Below, piece by piece: positions 26,870-34,980 of a stretch of DNA of 64,000 nucleotides. A program made the translations under genes and the position numbers. The stretch is from Palsa-504 sp963769715 (GTDB lineage: Bacteria; Actinomycetota; Actinomycetes; Streptosporangiales; Streptosporangiaceae): the NCBI GenBank assembly GCA_963769715.1, contig CAVYNE010000025.1, positions 248,001 through 312,000 of the forward strand, in the 5' to 3' direction. How positions within the stretch are numbered: the stretch's first letter is position 1; the number at the start of each line of letters is the position of its first letter. Below the pieces are notes generated by a model that saw only the letters and a list, made by a program, of their open reading frames with translations, was not told the DNA's origin and ran no database searches.

Positions 26870-28290
26870 CCCAGGCCCAGGTGGTGGCGCGGGCGCAGAG
26901 CCCGCGCGAGCAGGGCCGACAGCGCCGCCGCGACTCCGGTCTCGGTCAGCGACAGCGGCGCGCCGAGGCCGCGTTCGTCGCCGAGCAGGTGGAGGGCCCA
27001 CAACCGGTGCCGCAGCGTGTAAAGCTCGGTGCGCACCGCGCTGGCCAGCCCGTGGCTGGGCTGTCCGTGGCTGGGCCGTCCGGCGCTGGGCCCTCCCGTG
27101 CTCTGCCGCCCGGTGCTCTGCCGTCCGGTAGCGGTCGCGGCCGCCCAGCCTTCCACGCCGTGAATGTCGGTCAGCAGCCTGGTCAGCTCGTCGTACCCGG
27201 TCGGCCCGCTGGTCAGGATGACCAGCAGCGCGGCCTCACGCACGGCGACGGAGAAATCCGGCTGCGGACCGTCGTCGGGGCCGATCAGCGCGGCCGTCCC
27301 GATATGCCATCTGGCCGCGGGGTCCGCCGTCATGAGCTTGCCCGTCTTGGTGAGCACCAGGCAGGTGCGGCTGCGGCGGATGGCCCCCATCTCGGTCTGC
27401 GCCATGTCGCGCAGCGTGTGCAGCGGGAACACGTCGAGTTCCTGGCGCAGCGTGCCGACGAGCTGATCGCGCCAGCCGAACGTGTCGACCGCCTCGGAGA
27501 CCAGGGCAGGCGCGATGTAGTGCCGGGCGGTGAGCCGCAGACCCTCGTCGGCGCGGGTGAGCAGCCAGCCCAGCGTGGGCAGCGGGTCGTCGGGGACCGC
27601 AGGCGGCTCGAGCAGCCGCGGGATCAGGCCGCGGGCCAACCGCGACCGCTCGCCCGGCCGGCCGTGCGCCCACGCGTCGATGCGTTCGGCGCTGATGCGG
27701 CTCAGCCAGGTGTCGTTCCCGGGCGTGTCGTCGGCGGGCGGGGACGCGGGGATCTCGGGACGACCGGTCAGCCAGCGGTTGACGATGTCCAGGCGCTTGG
27801 TGCGCCAGCCACGCGCGCCTACGCTCAGCTCGCCGGAGGCGAAGGCCAGTTCCAGGGCGGCCGCGCAGGCGTCGTAGGCGGCGCGCTCCTGGGATCCCAT
27901 GACCGAACCCCAGGCGAGCAACTCAGTGTCCGGCGGCGCCGCGTTCGACTCCTCGATGGCCTCGGTGTAAGCGGCGATCCCCTCCTCGTGCCCCTCCGCG
28001 TACGCGGTGATGATCTTCTCGGTGCCCGCCGAAGAGCACACCCCGGCGTACCGGTCCAGGCCCGCGAGCAGGAACAGCCGGCCGAGGGCCTTCGCCACGC
28101 CGACCCGGCCCGGCGTTGACATCGGCCACTTCACCGGGAGCGCGTACCAGAGAAACTCCTGCAGCCGCAGCAGCGAGATCGTCTCCAGGCCCTCGTCGCC
28201 GGTCAGCCAGGCCAGGGCAGCCCTCGCGTCGCCGGCCGCTTCCGGGTCCTCCCGCGTCAGGGTCTCCAGCGCCTGGCTCTCTGTCATCAT
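26866..28290 (-). CDS. Uncharacterised protein, 474 residues
   Basis: A soluble, mostly helical protein I do not recognise. It begins MMTESQALETLTREDPEAAGDARAALAWLTGDEGLETISLLRLQEFLWYALP. A mid-region reads TWLSRISAERIDAWAHGRPGERSRLARGLIPRLLEPP and the C-terminal part GIHGVEGW-like up to TELYTLRHRLWALHLLGDERGL. No enzyme motif, signal peptide or membrane helix is seen. Amino-acid use is natural and third-codon GC is high on this strand, supporting it over the long antisense frame. Residues ~388-413 are a tandem RQSTG/PSHGQ repeat. Its stop (TAA at 26868-26866) overlaps the inferred pobA stop. An in-frame ATG at the second codon is equally likely as start. Confidence 0.7.
   Translation of the reverse strand: MMTESQALETLTREDPEAAGDARAALAWLTGDEGLETISLLRLQEFLWYALPVKWPMSTPGRVGVAKALGRLFLLAGLDRYAGVCSSAGTEKIITAYAEGHEEGIAAYTEAIEESNAAPPDTELLAWGSVMGSQERAAYDACAAALELAFASGELSVGARGWRTKRLDIVNRWLTGRPEIPASPPADDTPGNDTWLSRISAERIDAWAHGRPGERSRLARGLIPRLLEPPAVPDDPLPTLGWLLTRADEGLRLTARHYIAPALVSEAVDTFGWRDQLVGTLRQELDVFPLHTLRDMAQTEMGAIRRSRTCLVLTKTGKLMTADPAARWHIGTAALIGPDDGPQPDFSVAVREAALLVILTSGPTGYDELTRLLTDIHGVEGWAAATATGRQSTGRQSTGGPSAGRPSHGQPSHGLASAVRTELYTLRHRLWALHLLGDERGLGAPLSLTETGVAAALSALLARALRPRHHLGLG
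27050..27124 (-). repeat. 15-bp tandem repeat in the 474-residue unknown protein
   Basis: Five consecutive 15-bp units of the form CCGTGGCTGGGCCGT (varying at several positions) give the tandem QSTG/PSHG-type residues. The period is constant and in frame. Confidence 0.85.
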
Positions 28291-28407
28291 GCGGACAGTC
28301 TGCCGCAGGCCGATGCATGAGGCTAGTGCACGTTAGTTTGCACGCTCTGATTGGGTACTGCCCGGCGCCGGTGCCGTCCAGGCAATTACGTCGGGCATCA
28401 TGGTCGG

Positions 28408-29193
28408 GTGCCTGGAATATATGACGAGCCTGAGTTCTATGAGGCCGCATGTGCCTACCGTGACGTTCCTGTCGAAGTGGACGCGCTGCTGCGGTGGTCC
28501 GGTAAGCACCGGCCGCCGGATTCCGGCCTGCCTCGGTCGGTTCTCGAGCTCGCCGCCGGCCCGGCGGAGCACGCTCGTAACCTGGCGCGCCGCGGGCTCG
28601 AGGCCACCGCGCTCGACCTCAGCCCGGCGATGTGCGCGCGGGCCCGCGACCTGGCGGAGGCGGCCGGGACCCGGCTGAGTGTGGTGCAGGCCGACATGCG
28701 GGACTTCAGCCTGCCCGGCGGTTTCGATCTCGCGATCACGATGCTCAACTCGCTATGTCACCTGATGTCGCTCGACGACATGCTGGGCCATCTGGCCTCG
28801 GTGGGGCGTCACCTCGACTCCGATGGCGTGTACATCATGGAGCTCGCGCATCCCGCGGACTTCCTCGCCGCCGAGCGCCGGACCAGCAGTGAATGGAGCA
28901 CCGAAGTCGCCGGCGGCACGGTCAGCGTGCGCTGGGGCGCGCAAGACCAGATCGATCCGGTCACCCAGATCACCAGGGAGCACGTCAGTGTCACGTACCA
29001 TCAGCGCGGCGGCCCGGTCCGGACGGTCACCGATGTCGTGCCCAACCGGTTCTGGACCGAGACCGAGCTGACCGCCGCCATCAGGCTGGCCGGCGGGTTC
29101 ACCATCGTGGCCCGCTACGGCGACTTCGACTCCGACTTGCCGCTCGACGCGGCCGACGCGTGGCGCATGATCCTCGTGCTGCGCCGCGAATAG
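28408..29193 (+). CDS. SAM-dependent methyltransferase (class I)
   Basis: A 261-residue class I methyltransferase. The SAM site is SVLELAAGPAEHARNLARRG (motif I), with ATALDLSPAMCARARDLA (motif II) and VVQADMRDFSLPGGFDLAITMLNSLCHL (motifs III-IV). The C-terminal half (EHVSVTYHQRGGPVRTVTDVVPNRFWTETEL) resembles the small-molecule methyltransferases that add a lid to the core. The substrate is unknown. GTG 28408 is chosen because the family start 'IYDEPEFYEAAC' follows at once; the in-frame GTG at 28351 would add a basic, shadow-like stretch. It converges with the DMT transporter and their 3' ends overlap by 79 bases. Confidence 0.88.
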   Translation: MPGIYDEPEFYEAACAYRDVPVEVDALLRWSGKHRPPDSGLPRSVLELAAGPAEHARNLARRGLEATALDLSPAMCARARDLAEAAGTRLSVVQADMRDFSLPGGFDLAITMLNSLCHLMSLDDMLGHLASVGRHLDSDGVYIMELAHPADFLAAERRTSSEWSTEVAGGTVSVRWGAQDQIDPVTQITREHVSVTYHQRGGPVRTVTDVVPNRFWTETELTAAIRLAGGFTIVARYGDFDSDLPLDAADAWRMILVLRRE

Positions 29194-30149
29194 GCCGCCG
29201 CTGTGTCGTCCTCGTCTGTGTTGTCCTCATCTGGCGCCCTTCCGCTCACCGCGACCAGCACGCCGGTCAGCACCAGGGCCACGCCGAGCAACTGGAGGGC
29301 AGCAGGCCGCTCACCGAGTATCACGTAGCTGAGCGCCACTGACCCGGCCGGCTGGACCAGCAGCAGCGCGCCGATCATCCCCGCGGCCAGGCGCGGCATG
29401 GACACGGTGATCAGCAGCCAGCCGATGACCTGCGAGGTCAGGGCGAGCAGCGCGAGCCAGCCGAGCGTCGGCCAGGCGTGACCGAGATGGAAATCGCGCA
29501 GGGCGAAACCGAGCACCACCGACCCGGCCGTTGCGCCGACGGTCGCCTCGAAGAGCGAGGCGGCCACGGCCGTGCGCGCGCCGCCGGACGAGGTGGCCTG
29601 GCGCAGCATCAGGATGTAGATGGCGTAAAGGATGGCGACGCCGACGCCGTACACCACGCCGAGCGTGGGATCGGTGCCGTAAGCACGTGTCCCGCCCACG
29701 TCGGCGAGCCCGCCCACCAGGGCCAGCCCCGCGAGCATGACCGGCGATGCCAGCACCAGGGACCGGCGCGGGCGCTCGCCGAGGATCAGCCACGCCAGCA
29801 GCGAGATGATGAGCACCTGCAGGTTGGTCACCACGGTGCCGAGCCCGGCGCCGATCGCGGTGATCGCATGGCTCCACAAGATGAGGTCCGCGGCCAGGAA
29901 CACTCCCGCGAGGCGGGCCAGCCAGCGACGGCGCGACGGCATCGGCGGCGCTCCGCGCCTGCGCTCGAGCAGGGCTAGGGCGCCCAGTACCGGCAGGGCG
30001 AACGCGCACCGGCCCAGCGCCGTGATGCTGGCCGAGGTCGCGGCCAGCCGCATCAGGATGGCCGAACTCGAGATGCAGGCCGCTCCGGCTATGGCCGCCG
30101 CCATCGGCAACATCGTCCTTACCGGCACCGGCGCTCTCCCAAGTGTCAT
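29115..30149 (-). CDS. EamA/DMT-family transporter
   Basis: A ~344-residue transporter with ten predicted membrane helices in two EamA repeats: the first from AAAIAGAACISSSAILMRLAAT to LLAWLILGERPRRS, the second from TLGVVYGVGVAILYAIYILMLRQ to ALSYVILGERPAALQL. The 'LGERP' pairs at the end of each repeat are diagnostic. DMT proteins export amino acids or metabolites; the substrate is not visible. The C-terminal ~35 residues are polar (DEDNTDEDDTAAAYSRR) and overlap the methyltransferase gene. ATG 30149 is chosen over TTG 30155. Confidence 0.88.
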   Translation of the reverse strand: MTLGRAPVPVRTMLPMAAAIAGAACISSSAILMRLAATSASITALGRCAFALPVLGALALLERRRGAPPMPSRRRWLARLAGVFLAADLILWSHAITAIGAGLGTVVTNLQVLIISLLAWLILGERPRRSLVLASPVMLAGLALVGGLADVGGTRAYGTDPTLGVVYGVGVAILYAIYILMLRQATSSGGARTAVAASLFEATVGATAGSVVLGFALRDFHLGHAWPTLGWLALLALTSQVIGWLLITVSMPRLAAGMIGALLLVQPAGSVALSYVILGERPAALQLLGVALVLTGVLVAVSGRAPDEDNTDEDDTAAAYSRRSTRIMRHASAASSGKSESKSP

Positions 30150-30204
30150 GACCAAAGATAGATTATGGTGATGACGTTAACCCTATTCCTTGTCAGGAGT
30201 AAAT

Positions 30205-30978
30205 GTGGTTTTCGCTCATGACACGACTGCCGCCCTGGTACTCGCCGCCGATCTGGTCAACTCTGGCGAGCCGGCCGACAAGGTGCCGGCCGACGAGGTG
30301 CCGGCCGACGAGGTGCCGGCCGACGAGGTGCCGGCCGACGAGGTGCCGGCCGACGAGGTGCCGGCCGACGAGGTGCCGGCCGACGAGGTGCCGGCCGACG
30401 AGGTGCCGGCCGACGAGGTGCTGACCGACGTCAGGGCATTGGAGGCGTTCCTCGATAAGCACCTCGTCGAGCCGCGGCGGCCGGCCACCGTGGCTGACCT
30501 GGACGCGGTGCGAGCCCTGCGGCCCCGGCTGCGGGCCGCATGGCAGGCCAAGGACCCAGCGGAGCTCGCGAACCTGGTCAACGAGCTGCTCTGCGATTCA
30601 GGCGCCCGGCCCCGGCTGGTGGATCACGGCGGCGGCTGGGGCTGGCACCTGCACGTCACCGGTCACGACGCCGCACTCAAGGACCGCATCGGGGCCCAGG
30701 CCGGCTTCGCCTTCGCCGACCTGGTCCGGCTGGGGGAGGCGGACCGGCTCCGCCGCTGCGAGGCGCCGGATTGCGAGGCGGTCTTCGTCGACCTGTCCAG
30801 GAACCGCTCCCGTCGCTACTGCGATACCGGCAACTGCGGCAACCGGCAGCACGTGGCGGCTTACCGTGAGCGGCTCCGTGCTGGCTCGGGGGGACGACCC
30901 CCCGAAGCCCCCCGCGTACGGGGGGGTGCCACCCTCCCGTGCCCCCCTGGCCCGTCCGCCATGCCGTGCCTGAGGTAG
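30205..30978 (+). CDS. CGNR zinc-finger protein with a PADEV pentapeptide repeat
   Basis: A 257-residue member of the actinobacterial CGNR family (putative transcription regulators; ABATE domain plus C-terminal zinc finger). The N-terminal 'TTAALVLAADLVNS' is the usual ABATE start. It is interrupted by ten PAD(E/K)V units (30271-30420) and resumes with LTDVRALEAFLDKHL, then DLDAVRALRPRLRAAW. The finger reads LRRCEAPDCEAVFVDLSRNRSRR and YCDTGNCGNRQHVAAY, with the family's CGNR. GTG 30205 follows AGGAG by five bases; the TTG at 30190 would precede it. The last ~30 residues are Pro/Gly-rich, fall on GC-rich hairpins and overlap the convergent gene, so the true end is uncertain. Confidence 0.85.
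   Translation: MVFAHDTTAALVLAADLVNSGEPADKVPADEVPADEVPADEVPADEVPADEVPADEVPADEVPADEVPADEVLTDVRALEAFLDKHLVEPRRPATVADLDAVRALRPRLRAAWQAKDPAELANLVNELLCDSGARPRLVDHGGGWGWHLHVTGHDAALKDRIGAQAGFAFADLVRLGEADRLRRCEAPDCEAVFVDLSRNRSRRYCDTGNCGNRQHVAAYRERLRAGSGGRPPEAPRVRGGATLPCPPGPSAMPCLR
30271..30420 (+). repeat. Ten 15-bp tandem units (PADEV) in the CGNR gene
   Basis: CCGGCCGACGAGGTG is repeated nine times without any change, preceded by one unit with AAG for GAG (PADKV). Perfect identity over 135 bp points to recent expansion or homogenisation. Confidence 0.97.
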
Positions 30979-31541
30979 CGGTCCAGGATGGCCTCCACCA
31001 CCTGGGTGAGCGAGTTGCCCTCATCGGCCGCCGCCTGGTGCGCGGACGCGCGCAGCGTGTGGTCGATCTTGATGGTCAGGTGCGGCCGCAGGCCGGCCGC
31101 GCTGGCCACCCGCCGTTGCGGGAACGGCGGGGGCGGCTCACAGTGCACCACGTGCTCGCGGAGCTCTGCTTCCCGGAGCTGGGCCGGGGCCCGGCGACGG
31201 ACGCGCGCTTGCACCGCCTGCCGGCTGATGCCGAGGGCTTCGGCGAGCGGGCGCAGCGGCCAGCCCGCTTCGTGCAGCGTGGCCAGCGTCGCGGACAGCA
31301 GTTCGCTGCGCCCGGAGGAGCGGAGCTCGCGCAGGCGGGACGCGATCCGCTCGGGCAGCACCGGCGTGCCCGTGGTCTTAGGGTCATCACGATGGCGCGC
31401 GTGCTGCACGTACTGGCGCAGCCCGTGCGTCACCACCTCGGACATCGTCCGGCCCTCGCGGGCCAGGCGCGCCCTGAGCCGCTGCCTTCGCTCCTGGTCC
31501 AACCGGAAAGTCAGCAGCCGCCTGGAGCCCTGTGCGTTCAT
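30861..31541 (-). CDS. RHH-HTH-RHH DNA-binding protein, coupled to glpD
   Basis: A 226-residue protein with two ribbon-helix-helix-like segments and a middle helix-turn-helix. The first, residues ~8-45: LLTFRLDQERRQRLRARLAREGRTMSEVVTHGLRQYV. The middle, ~90-112: PLRPLAEALGISRQAVQARVRRR. The second, ~150-190: HLTIKIDHTLRASAHQAAADEGNSLTQVVEAILDRYL. All three look DNA-binding; I know no family with this exact order. The ATG at 31541 overlaps the glpD stop, so it is made from the glpD transcript. The Gly/Pro/Arg-rich C-terminal tail falls on GC hairpins and overlaps the convergent CGNR gene by 118 bases, so the real end may be earlier. Confidence 0.7.
   Translation of the reverse strand: MNAQGSRRLLTFRLDQERRQRLRARLAREGRTMSEVVTHGLRQYVQHARHRDDPKTTGTPVLPERIASRLRELRSSGRSELLSATLATLHEAGWPLRPLAEALGISRQAVQARVRRRAPAQLREAELREHVVHCEPPPPFPQRRVASAAGLRPHLTIKIDHTLRASAHQAAADEGNSLTQVVEAILDRYLRHGMADGPGGHGRVAPPRTRGASGGRPPEPARSRSR
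30888..30925. terminator. Two tandem GC hairpins between convergent genes
   Basis: GGGGGG-ACGA-CCCCCC (30888-30903) is followed by CCCCCCG-CGTA-CGGGGGG (30908-30925). Both are perfect. They lie in the overlapping 3' ends of the CGNR and RHH genes, where a bidirectional terminator is expected. Confidence 0.55.
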
Positions 31542-33241
31542 CTCACCGCGGCCAGCGCCCGGTCAGGCAGCGGACCGGGATCCATGGCGATCACCGTCTG
31601 CTCGGCCTCGACCAGGTCGAGGTACCTGCGCGTCTCGGCGGCGCGCCTGCGCCGGCTCCAGCCGAGCAGCCGGCCCATGATCGCGCTCACCTCGCCTGCC
31701 GCCCCGGCGCCCGCGTCGGCCGACTCGATGAACAGGCGCGTCCGCCGCATCAGCACGTCCTCCACATGCAGGGCGTTCTCGTGGGTGACCGCGTACGCGA
31801 CCTCCGCCCGCAGGTACGGGTGACCCTCGGCCAGCGGGCGGGCCAGCCCGGCGTCGGCTCTCGTCAGGTTGAGTACTTCTTCGGCGAGCGTCCCGTACCG
31901 GCCGAGCAGGTGCTCCACCGCGGCGCGGGGAACACTGTAATCCTCGGCAAGCCTCAGAGCTGCGGCCTGTACCGCGGCCAGCCCGTCCGCGCCCAGCAGC
32001 GGCACCTGGTCGGTGACGGACCCGGGCACATCGCGGCTGAAGTCGGCCACGGCGGCGTCGATCACGTCACGCGCCATCAGCCGGTAGGTGGTGAACTTGC
32101 CGCCCGCGATGCTGGCCAGCCCGGGCACCGGCACGTCGACCACGTGTTCCCTGGACAGCTTGGTGGTCGGCTTGGAGCCGTTGCCCACCCGGGGATCCAC
32201 CAGCGGCCGCAGGCCGGCGTAGACCGCGATCACGTCGGCGCGGGTCAGCGGATGAGCCAGCACCCGGTTCGCGGCGGCCAGGATGTACTCGATGTCCTCC
32301 TCGGTCGCGGCCGGCTCAGCCCGGTCGCCGGACCAGTCGGTGTCGGTCGTGCCGACGATCCAGTGCTCCCCCCACGGAATGAAGAACAGCACGCTCTTCT
32401 CGGTCCGCAGGATCATCCCGGTGTTCGCGTCCACCGCCGCCCGCGGCACCACGATGTGCACGCCCTTGGACATCCGCACCCGGTAGCCGGCCTGCACCCC
32501 CGCCAGCTCATGCACCAGGTCGGTCCACACCCCGGCGCAGACCACCACGACCTCCGCCGTCACCGTGACCTCGCGCCCGGTTTCCTCATCACGCACCCGG
32601 GCGCCGGTCACCCGCGTCCCGTCCGGGCCGCGAAGCAGCCCGACCGCGCTGACCCGGGTCGCCATGACCGCGCTGTGCGCCGCCGCCGTGCGGGCCACGG
32701 TCAGCGTATGCCGCGCGTCGTCGACCTGCGCGTCGTAGTACAGCATGGCGCCCGCGAGCCGGTCCGGAGACAGCGCCGGAGCGCGCTTCAGCGCGCCACG
32801 GGCGGACAGGTGCCGGTGATGCGGCACCGGCCTGCGGGGTCCCTCCATCGCGTCGTACAGCACCAGGCCCGCCCCGACGTAGGGGCGCTCGACCACCTTC
32901 TTGTACAGCGGGTACATGAAGGAAACCGGCTTGACCAGGTGCGGGGCGAGCTTGGACACGAGCAGGTCGCGTTCCCGCAGGGCCTCGTAGACCAGCTTGA
33001 AGTCGAACTGCTCCAGGTACCGCAGACCGCCGTGGATGAGCTTGCTCGACCGGCTGGAGGTGCCCGAGGCCAGGTCGCGCGCCTCCACCAGGGCCACCCG
33101 CAGTCCCCGGGACGCCGCGTCCAGGGCCGCCCCCGCGCCCGTGATGCCGCCGCCGATGACCAGCACGTCGAACCGCTCGGTCGCCAGCCGGCTGAGCATC
33201 GCAGTACGGTCGCGGGCGTCGAGAACCCCGTTACTCGCCAT
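31538..33241 (-). CDS. glpD: Glycerol-3-phosphate dehydrogenase
   Basis: A 567-residue FAD-dependent aerobic GlpD. It oxidises glycerol-3-phosphate to dihydroxyacetone phosphate and passes electrons to the quinone pool at the membrane. FAD site: FDVLVIGGGITGAGAALDAASRGL and VALVEARDLASGTSSRSSKLIHGGLRYLEQ. Further family blocks: MSKGVHIVVP, FFIPWGEHWIVGTTDTDW and the C-terminal domain YAVTHENALHVEDVLMRRTRLF. ATG 33241 sits six bases after a G-rich Shine-Dalgarno; GTG 33244 is too close to it. It is divergent from glpK and overlaps the RHH gene downstream by four bases, forming a glycerol unit. Confidence 0.95.
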   Translation of the reverse strand: MASNGVLDARDRTAMLSRLATERFDVLVIGGGITGAGAALDAASRGLRVALVEARDLASGTSSRSSKLIHGGLRYLEQFDFKLVYEALRERDLLVSKLAPHLVKPVSFMYPLYKKVVERPYVGAGLVLYDAMEGPRRPVPHHRHLSARGALKRAPALSPDRLAGAMLYYDAQVDDARHTLTVARTAAAHSAVMATRVSAVGLLRGPDGTRVTGARVRDEETGREVTVTAEVVVVCAGVWTDLVHELAGVQAGYRVRMSKGVHIVVPRAAVDANTGMILRTEKSVLFFIPWGEHWIVGTTDTDWSGDRAEPAATEEDIEYILAAANRVLAHPLTRADVIAVYAGLRPLVDPRVGNGSKPTTKLSREHVVDVPVPGLASIAGGKFTTYRLMARDVIDAAVADFSRDVPGSVTDQVPLLGADGLAAVQAAALRLAEDYSVPRAAVEHLLGRYGTLAEEVLNLTRADAGLARPLAEGHPYLRAEVAYAVTHENALHVEDVLMRRTRLFIESADAGAGAAGEVSAIMGRLLGWSRRRRAAETRRYLDLVEAEQTVIAMDPGPLPDRALAAVR

Positions 33242-33304
33242 CACATTCCCCCCTGCGGCTGGACTCTTCCCACCCCTAGAGTATGTACATCGTCAACCTA
33301 TCCG

Positions 33305-33341
33305 TAAACCGCAGCATGGAGTAGTGACGAACTGCGGTTTA
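33305..33341. promoter_or_regulatory. Inverted repeat between glpD and glpK (candidate operator)
   Basis: TAAACCGCAG (33305-33314) and CTGCGGTTTA (33332-33341) are perfect complements with a 17-base spacer, just upstream of the glpK Shine-Dalgarno. The position between divergent glycerol genes suits a GlpR/GylR-type regulator site. Confidence 0.55.
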
Positions 33342-33356
33342 AAAGAAGGAGACAGA

Positions 33357-34874
33357 GTGGCCGATTTCGTCGGGGCCATCGATCAGGGCACCACGAGCAC
33401 GAGGTTCATGATCTTCGACCATTCCGGTGCCGAAGTGGCCAGGCACCAGCTCGAGCACACCCAGATCATGCCCCGGCCCGGGTGGGTGGAACACAACCCG
33501 ATCGAGATCTGGGAACGCACCTGCGCCGTCATCATGACCGTGCTGAACGCCCAGAACCTGCGTATTTCGGACCTCGCCGCGCTCGGCCTGACCAACCAGC
33601 GGGAAACCACGCTGGTGTGGAACCGGCGCACCGGGCGTCCGTACGGAAACGCGATCGTGTGGCAGGACACCAGGACCGACCGGATCGCCTCCGCCCTGGA
33701 CCGGGACGGCCGCGGCGACGTGATCCGGCACAAGGCCGGCCTGCCGCCGGCCACCTACTTCTCCGCCGGCAAGCTGCAGTGGATGCTCGCCAGCATCGAC
33801 GGCTTGCGGGCGGACGTCGAGCGCGGCGACGCCATCTTCGGCACGATCGACACCTGGCTGCTGTGGAACCTCACCGGCGGCAGTTCCGGCGGCGTCCACG
33901 TCACCGACGTCACCAACGCCAGCCGCACCATGCTGATGAACCTTCAGACGCTCGACTGGGACGACGAACTGCTTGGCTTCTTCGCGGTCCCGCGGCAGAT
34001 GCTGCCCCGGATCCTGCCATCATCGACGGCCGAACCCTACGGGATGACGTCGCCCCAGGGCCCGTTCGCCGGCCGGCTGCCGATCACCGGCACCCTCGGC
34101 GACCAGCAGGCCGCCACCGTCGGGCAGGTCTGCCTGGCCCCGGGCGAGGCCAAGAACACCTACGGCACCGGTAACTTCCTGCTGCTGAACACCGGGACGG
34201 ACATCGTCCGTTCCTCCAGCGGGCTGATCACCACGGTGTGCTTCAAGTTCGGCGCGGAGCCGGCCGTCTTCGCGCTCGAGGGGTCGATCGCGGTGACCGG
34301 CGCCGCCGTGCAGTGGCTGCGCGACCAGCTCGGCATCATCAGCGGCGCGGCGCAGAGCGAGACACTCGCCCGCCAGGTCGACGACACCGCCGGCGCCTAC
34401 TTCGTGCCGGCCTTCTCCGGGTTGTTCGCGCCGTACTGGCGGGCCGACGCGCGCGGCGCGATCGTCGGCCTGTCCAGGTTCCATACCAGCGCGCACCTGG
34501 CCCGCGCCACCCTAGAGGCCATCGCCTACCAGACCAGGGATGTGGTCGAGGCGATGGAGCACGACTCCGGCGTGCGACTGGAGGTGCTCAAGGTGGACGG
34601 CGGGGTGACCGCCAACGACCTGTGCATGCAGCTGCAGGCCGACATCCTCGGCGTGCCGGTGAGCCGCCCGGTGGTCGCCGAGACCACCGCGCTCGGGGCC
34701 GCGTACGCGGCCGGGCTGGCCACCGGGTTCTGGCGGGACCCCGCCGAGCTGCGCGCCAACTGGCACGAGTCGAAGTGCTGGGTGCCGTCGTGGACGCCGG
34801 ACCGCCGCGCCGACGGCTACGCCGGCTGGCGCAAGGCCGTCGAGCGCACCCTGGACTGGGTAGACGTGAGTTAA
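33357..34874 (+). CDS. glpK: Glycerol kinase
   Basis: A 505-residue FGGY kinase that phosphorylates glycerol. It opens ADFVGAIDQGTTSTRFMIFD (ATP/phosphate 1). Other marks are GLTNQRETTLVWNRRTG, NAIVWQDTRT, TYFSAGKLQWML, the FGGY signature GTGNFLLLNTG and the late block VDGGVTANDLCMQLQADILG. GTG 33357 follows AAGGAG by five bases; the frame before it runs antisense to glpD. No glpF is present next to it. A hairpin follows its stop. Confidence 0.96.
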   Translation: MADFVGAIDQGTTSTRFMIFDHSGAEVARHQLEHTQIMPRPGWVEHNPIEIWERTCAVIMTVLNAQNLRISDLAALGLTNQRETTLVWNRRTGRPYGNAIVWQDTRTDRIASALDRDGRGDVIRHKAGLPPATYFSAGKLQWMLASIDGLRADVERGDAIFGTIDTWLLWNLTGGSSGGVHVTDVTNASRTMLMNLQTLDWDDELLGFFAVPRQMLPRILPSSTAEPYGMTSPQGPFAGRLPITGTLGDQQAATVGQVCLAPGEAKNTYGTGNFLLLNTGTDIVRSSSGLITTVCFKFGAEPAVFALEGSIAVTGAAVQWLRDQLGIISGAAQSETLARQVDDTAGAYFVPAFSGLFAPYWRADARGAIVGLSRFHTSAHLARATLEAIAYQTRDVVEAMEHDSGVRLEVLKVDGGVTANDLCMQLQADILGVPVSRPVVAETTALGAAYAAGLATGFWRDPAELRANWHESKCWVPSWTPDRRADGYAGWRKAVERTLDWVDVS

Positions 34875-34928
34875 ATCTCCCGAACGGCCTGGCGCGTGCC
34901 CCGGTACCGCCTCCTGCGGCGGCTCTCT

Positions 34929-34980
34929 ATGATCATGAAGGATCCCGTACTGCTAGCCGTACCGGATCCGCCGTGATCAT
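34929..34980. terminator. Bidirectional terminator between glpK and the LigD polymerase gene
   Basis: Arms 34929-34950 and 34959-34980 pair at 18 of 22 positions around TGCTAGCC. The right arm includes the LigD stop. It sits 55 bases after glpK, between convergent genes. Confidence 0.65.

Noticed and set aside
26866..28119. Extension of pobA to 28119 as an 816-residue fusion protein
   Set aside because: Everything after the family end is antisense-like (Gln/Arg/Gly/Pro-rich) and lies opposite a natural-looking gene; a one-base slip in a C5 run explains it.
30271..30420. CRISPR array
   Set aside because: Units are contiguous 15-mers with no spacers and lie within an open reading frame.
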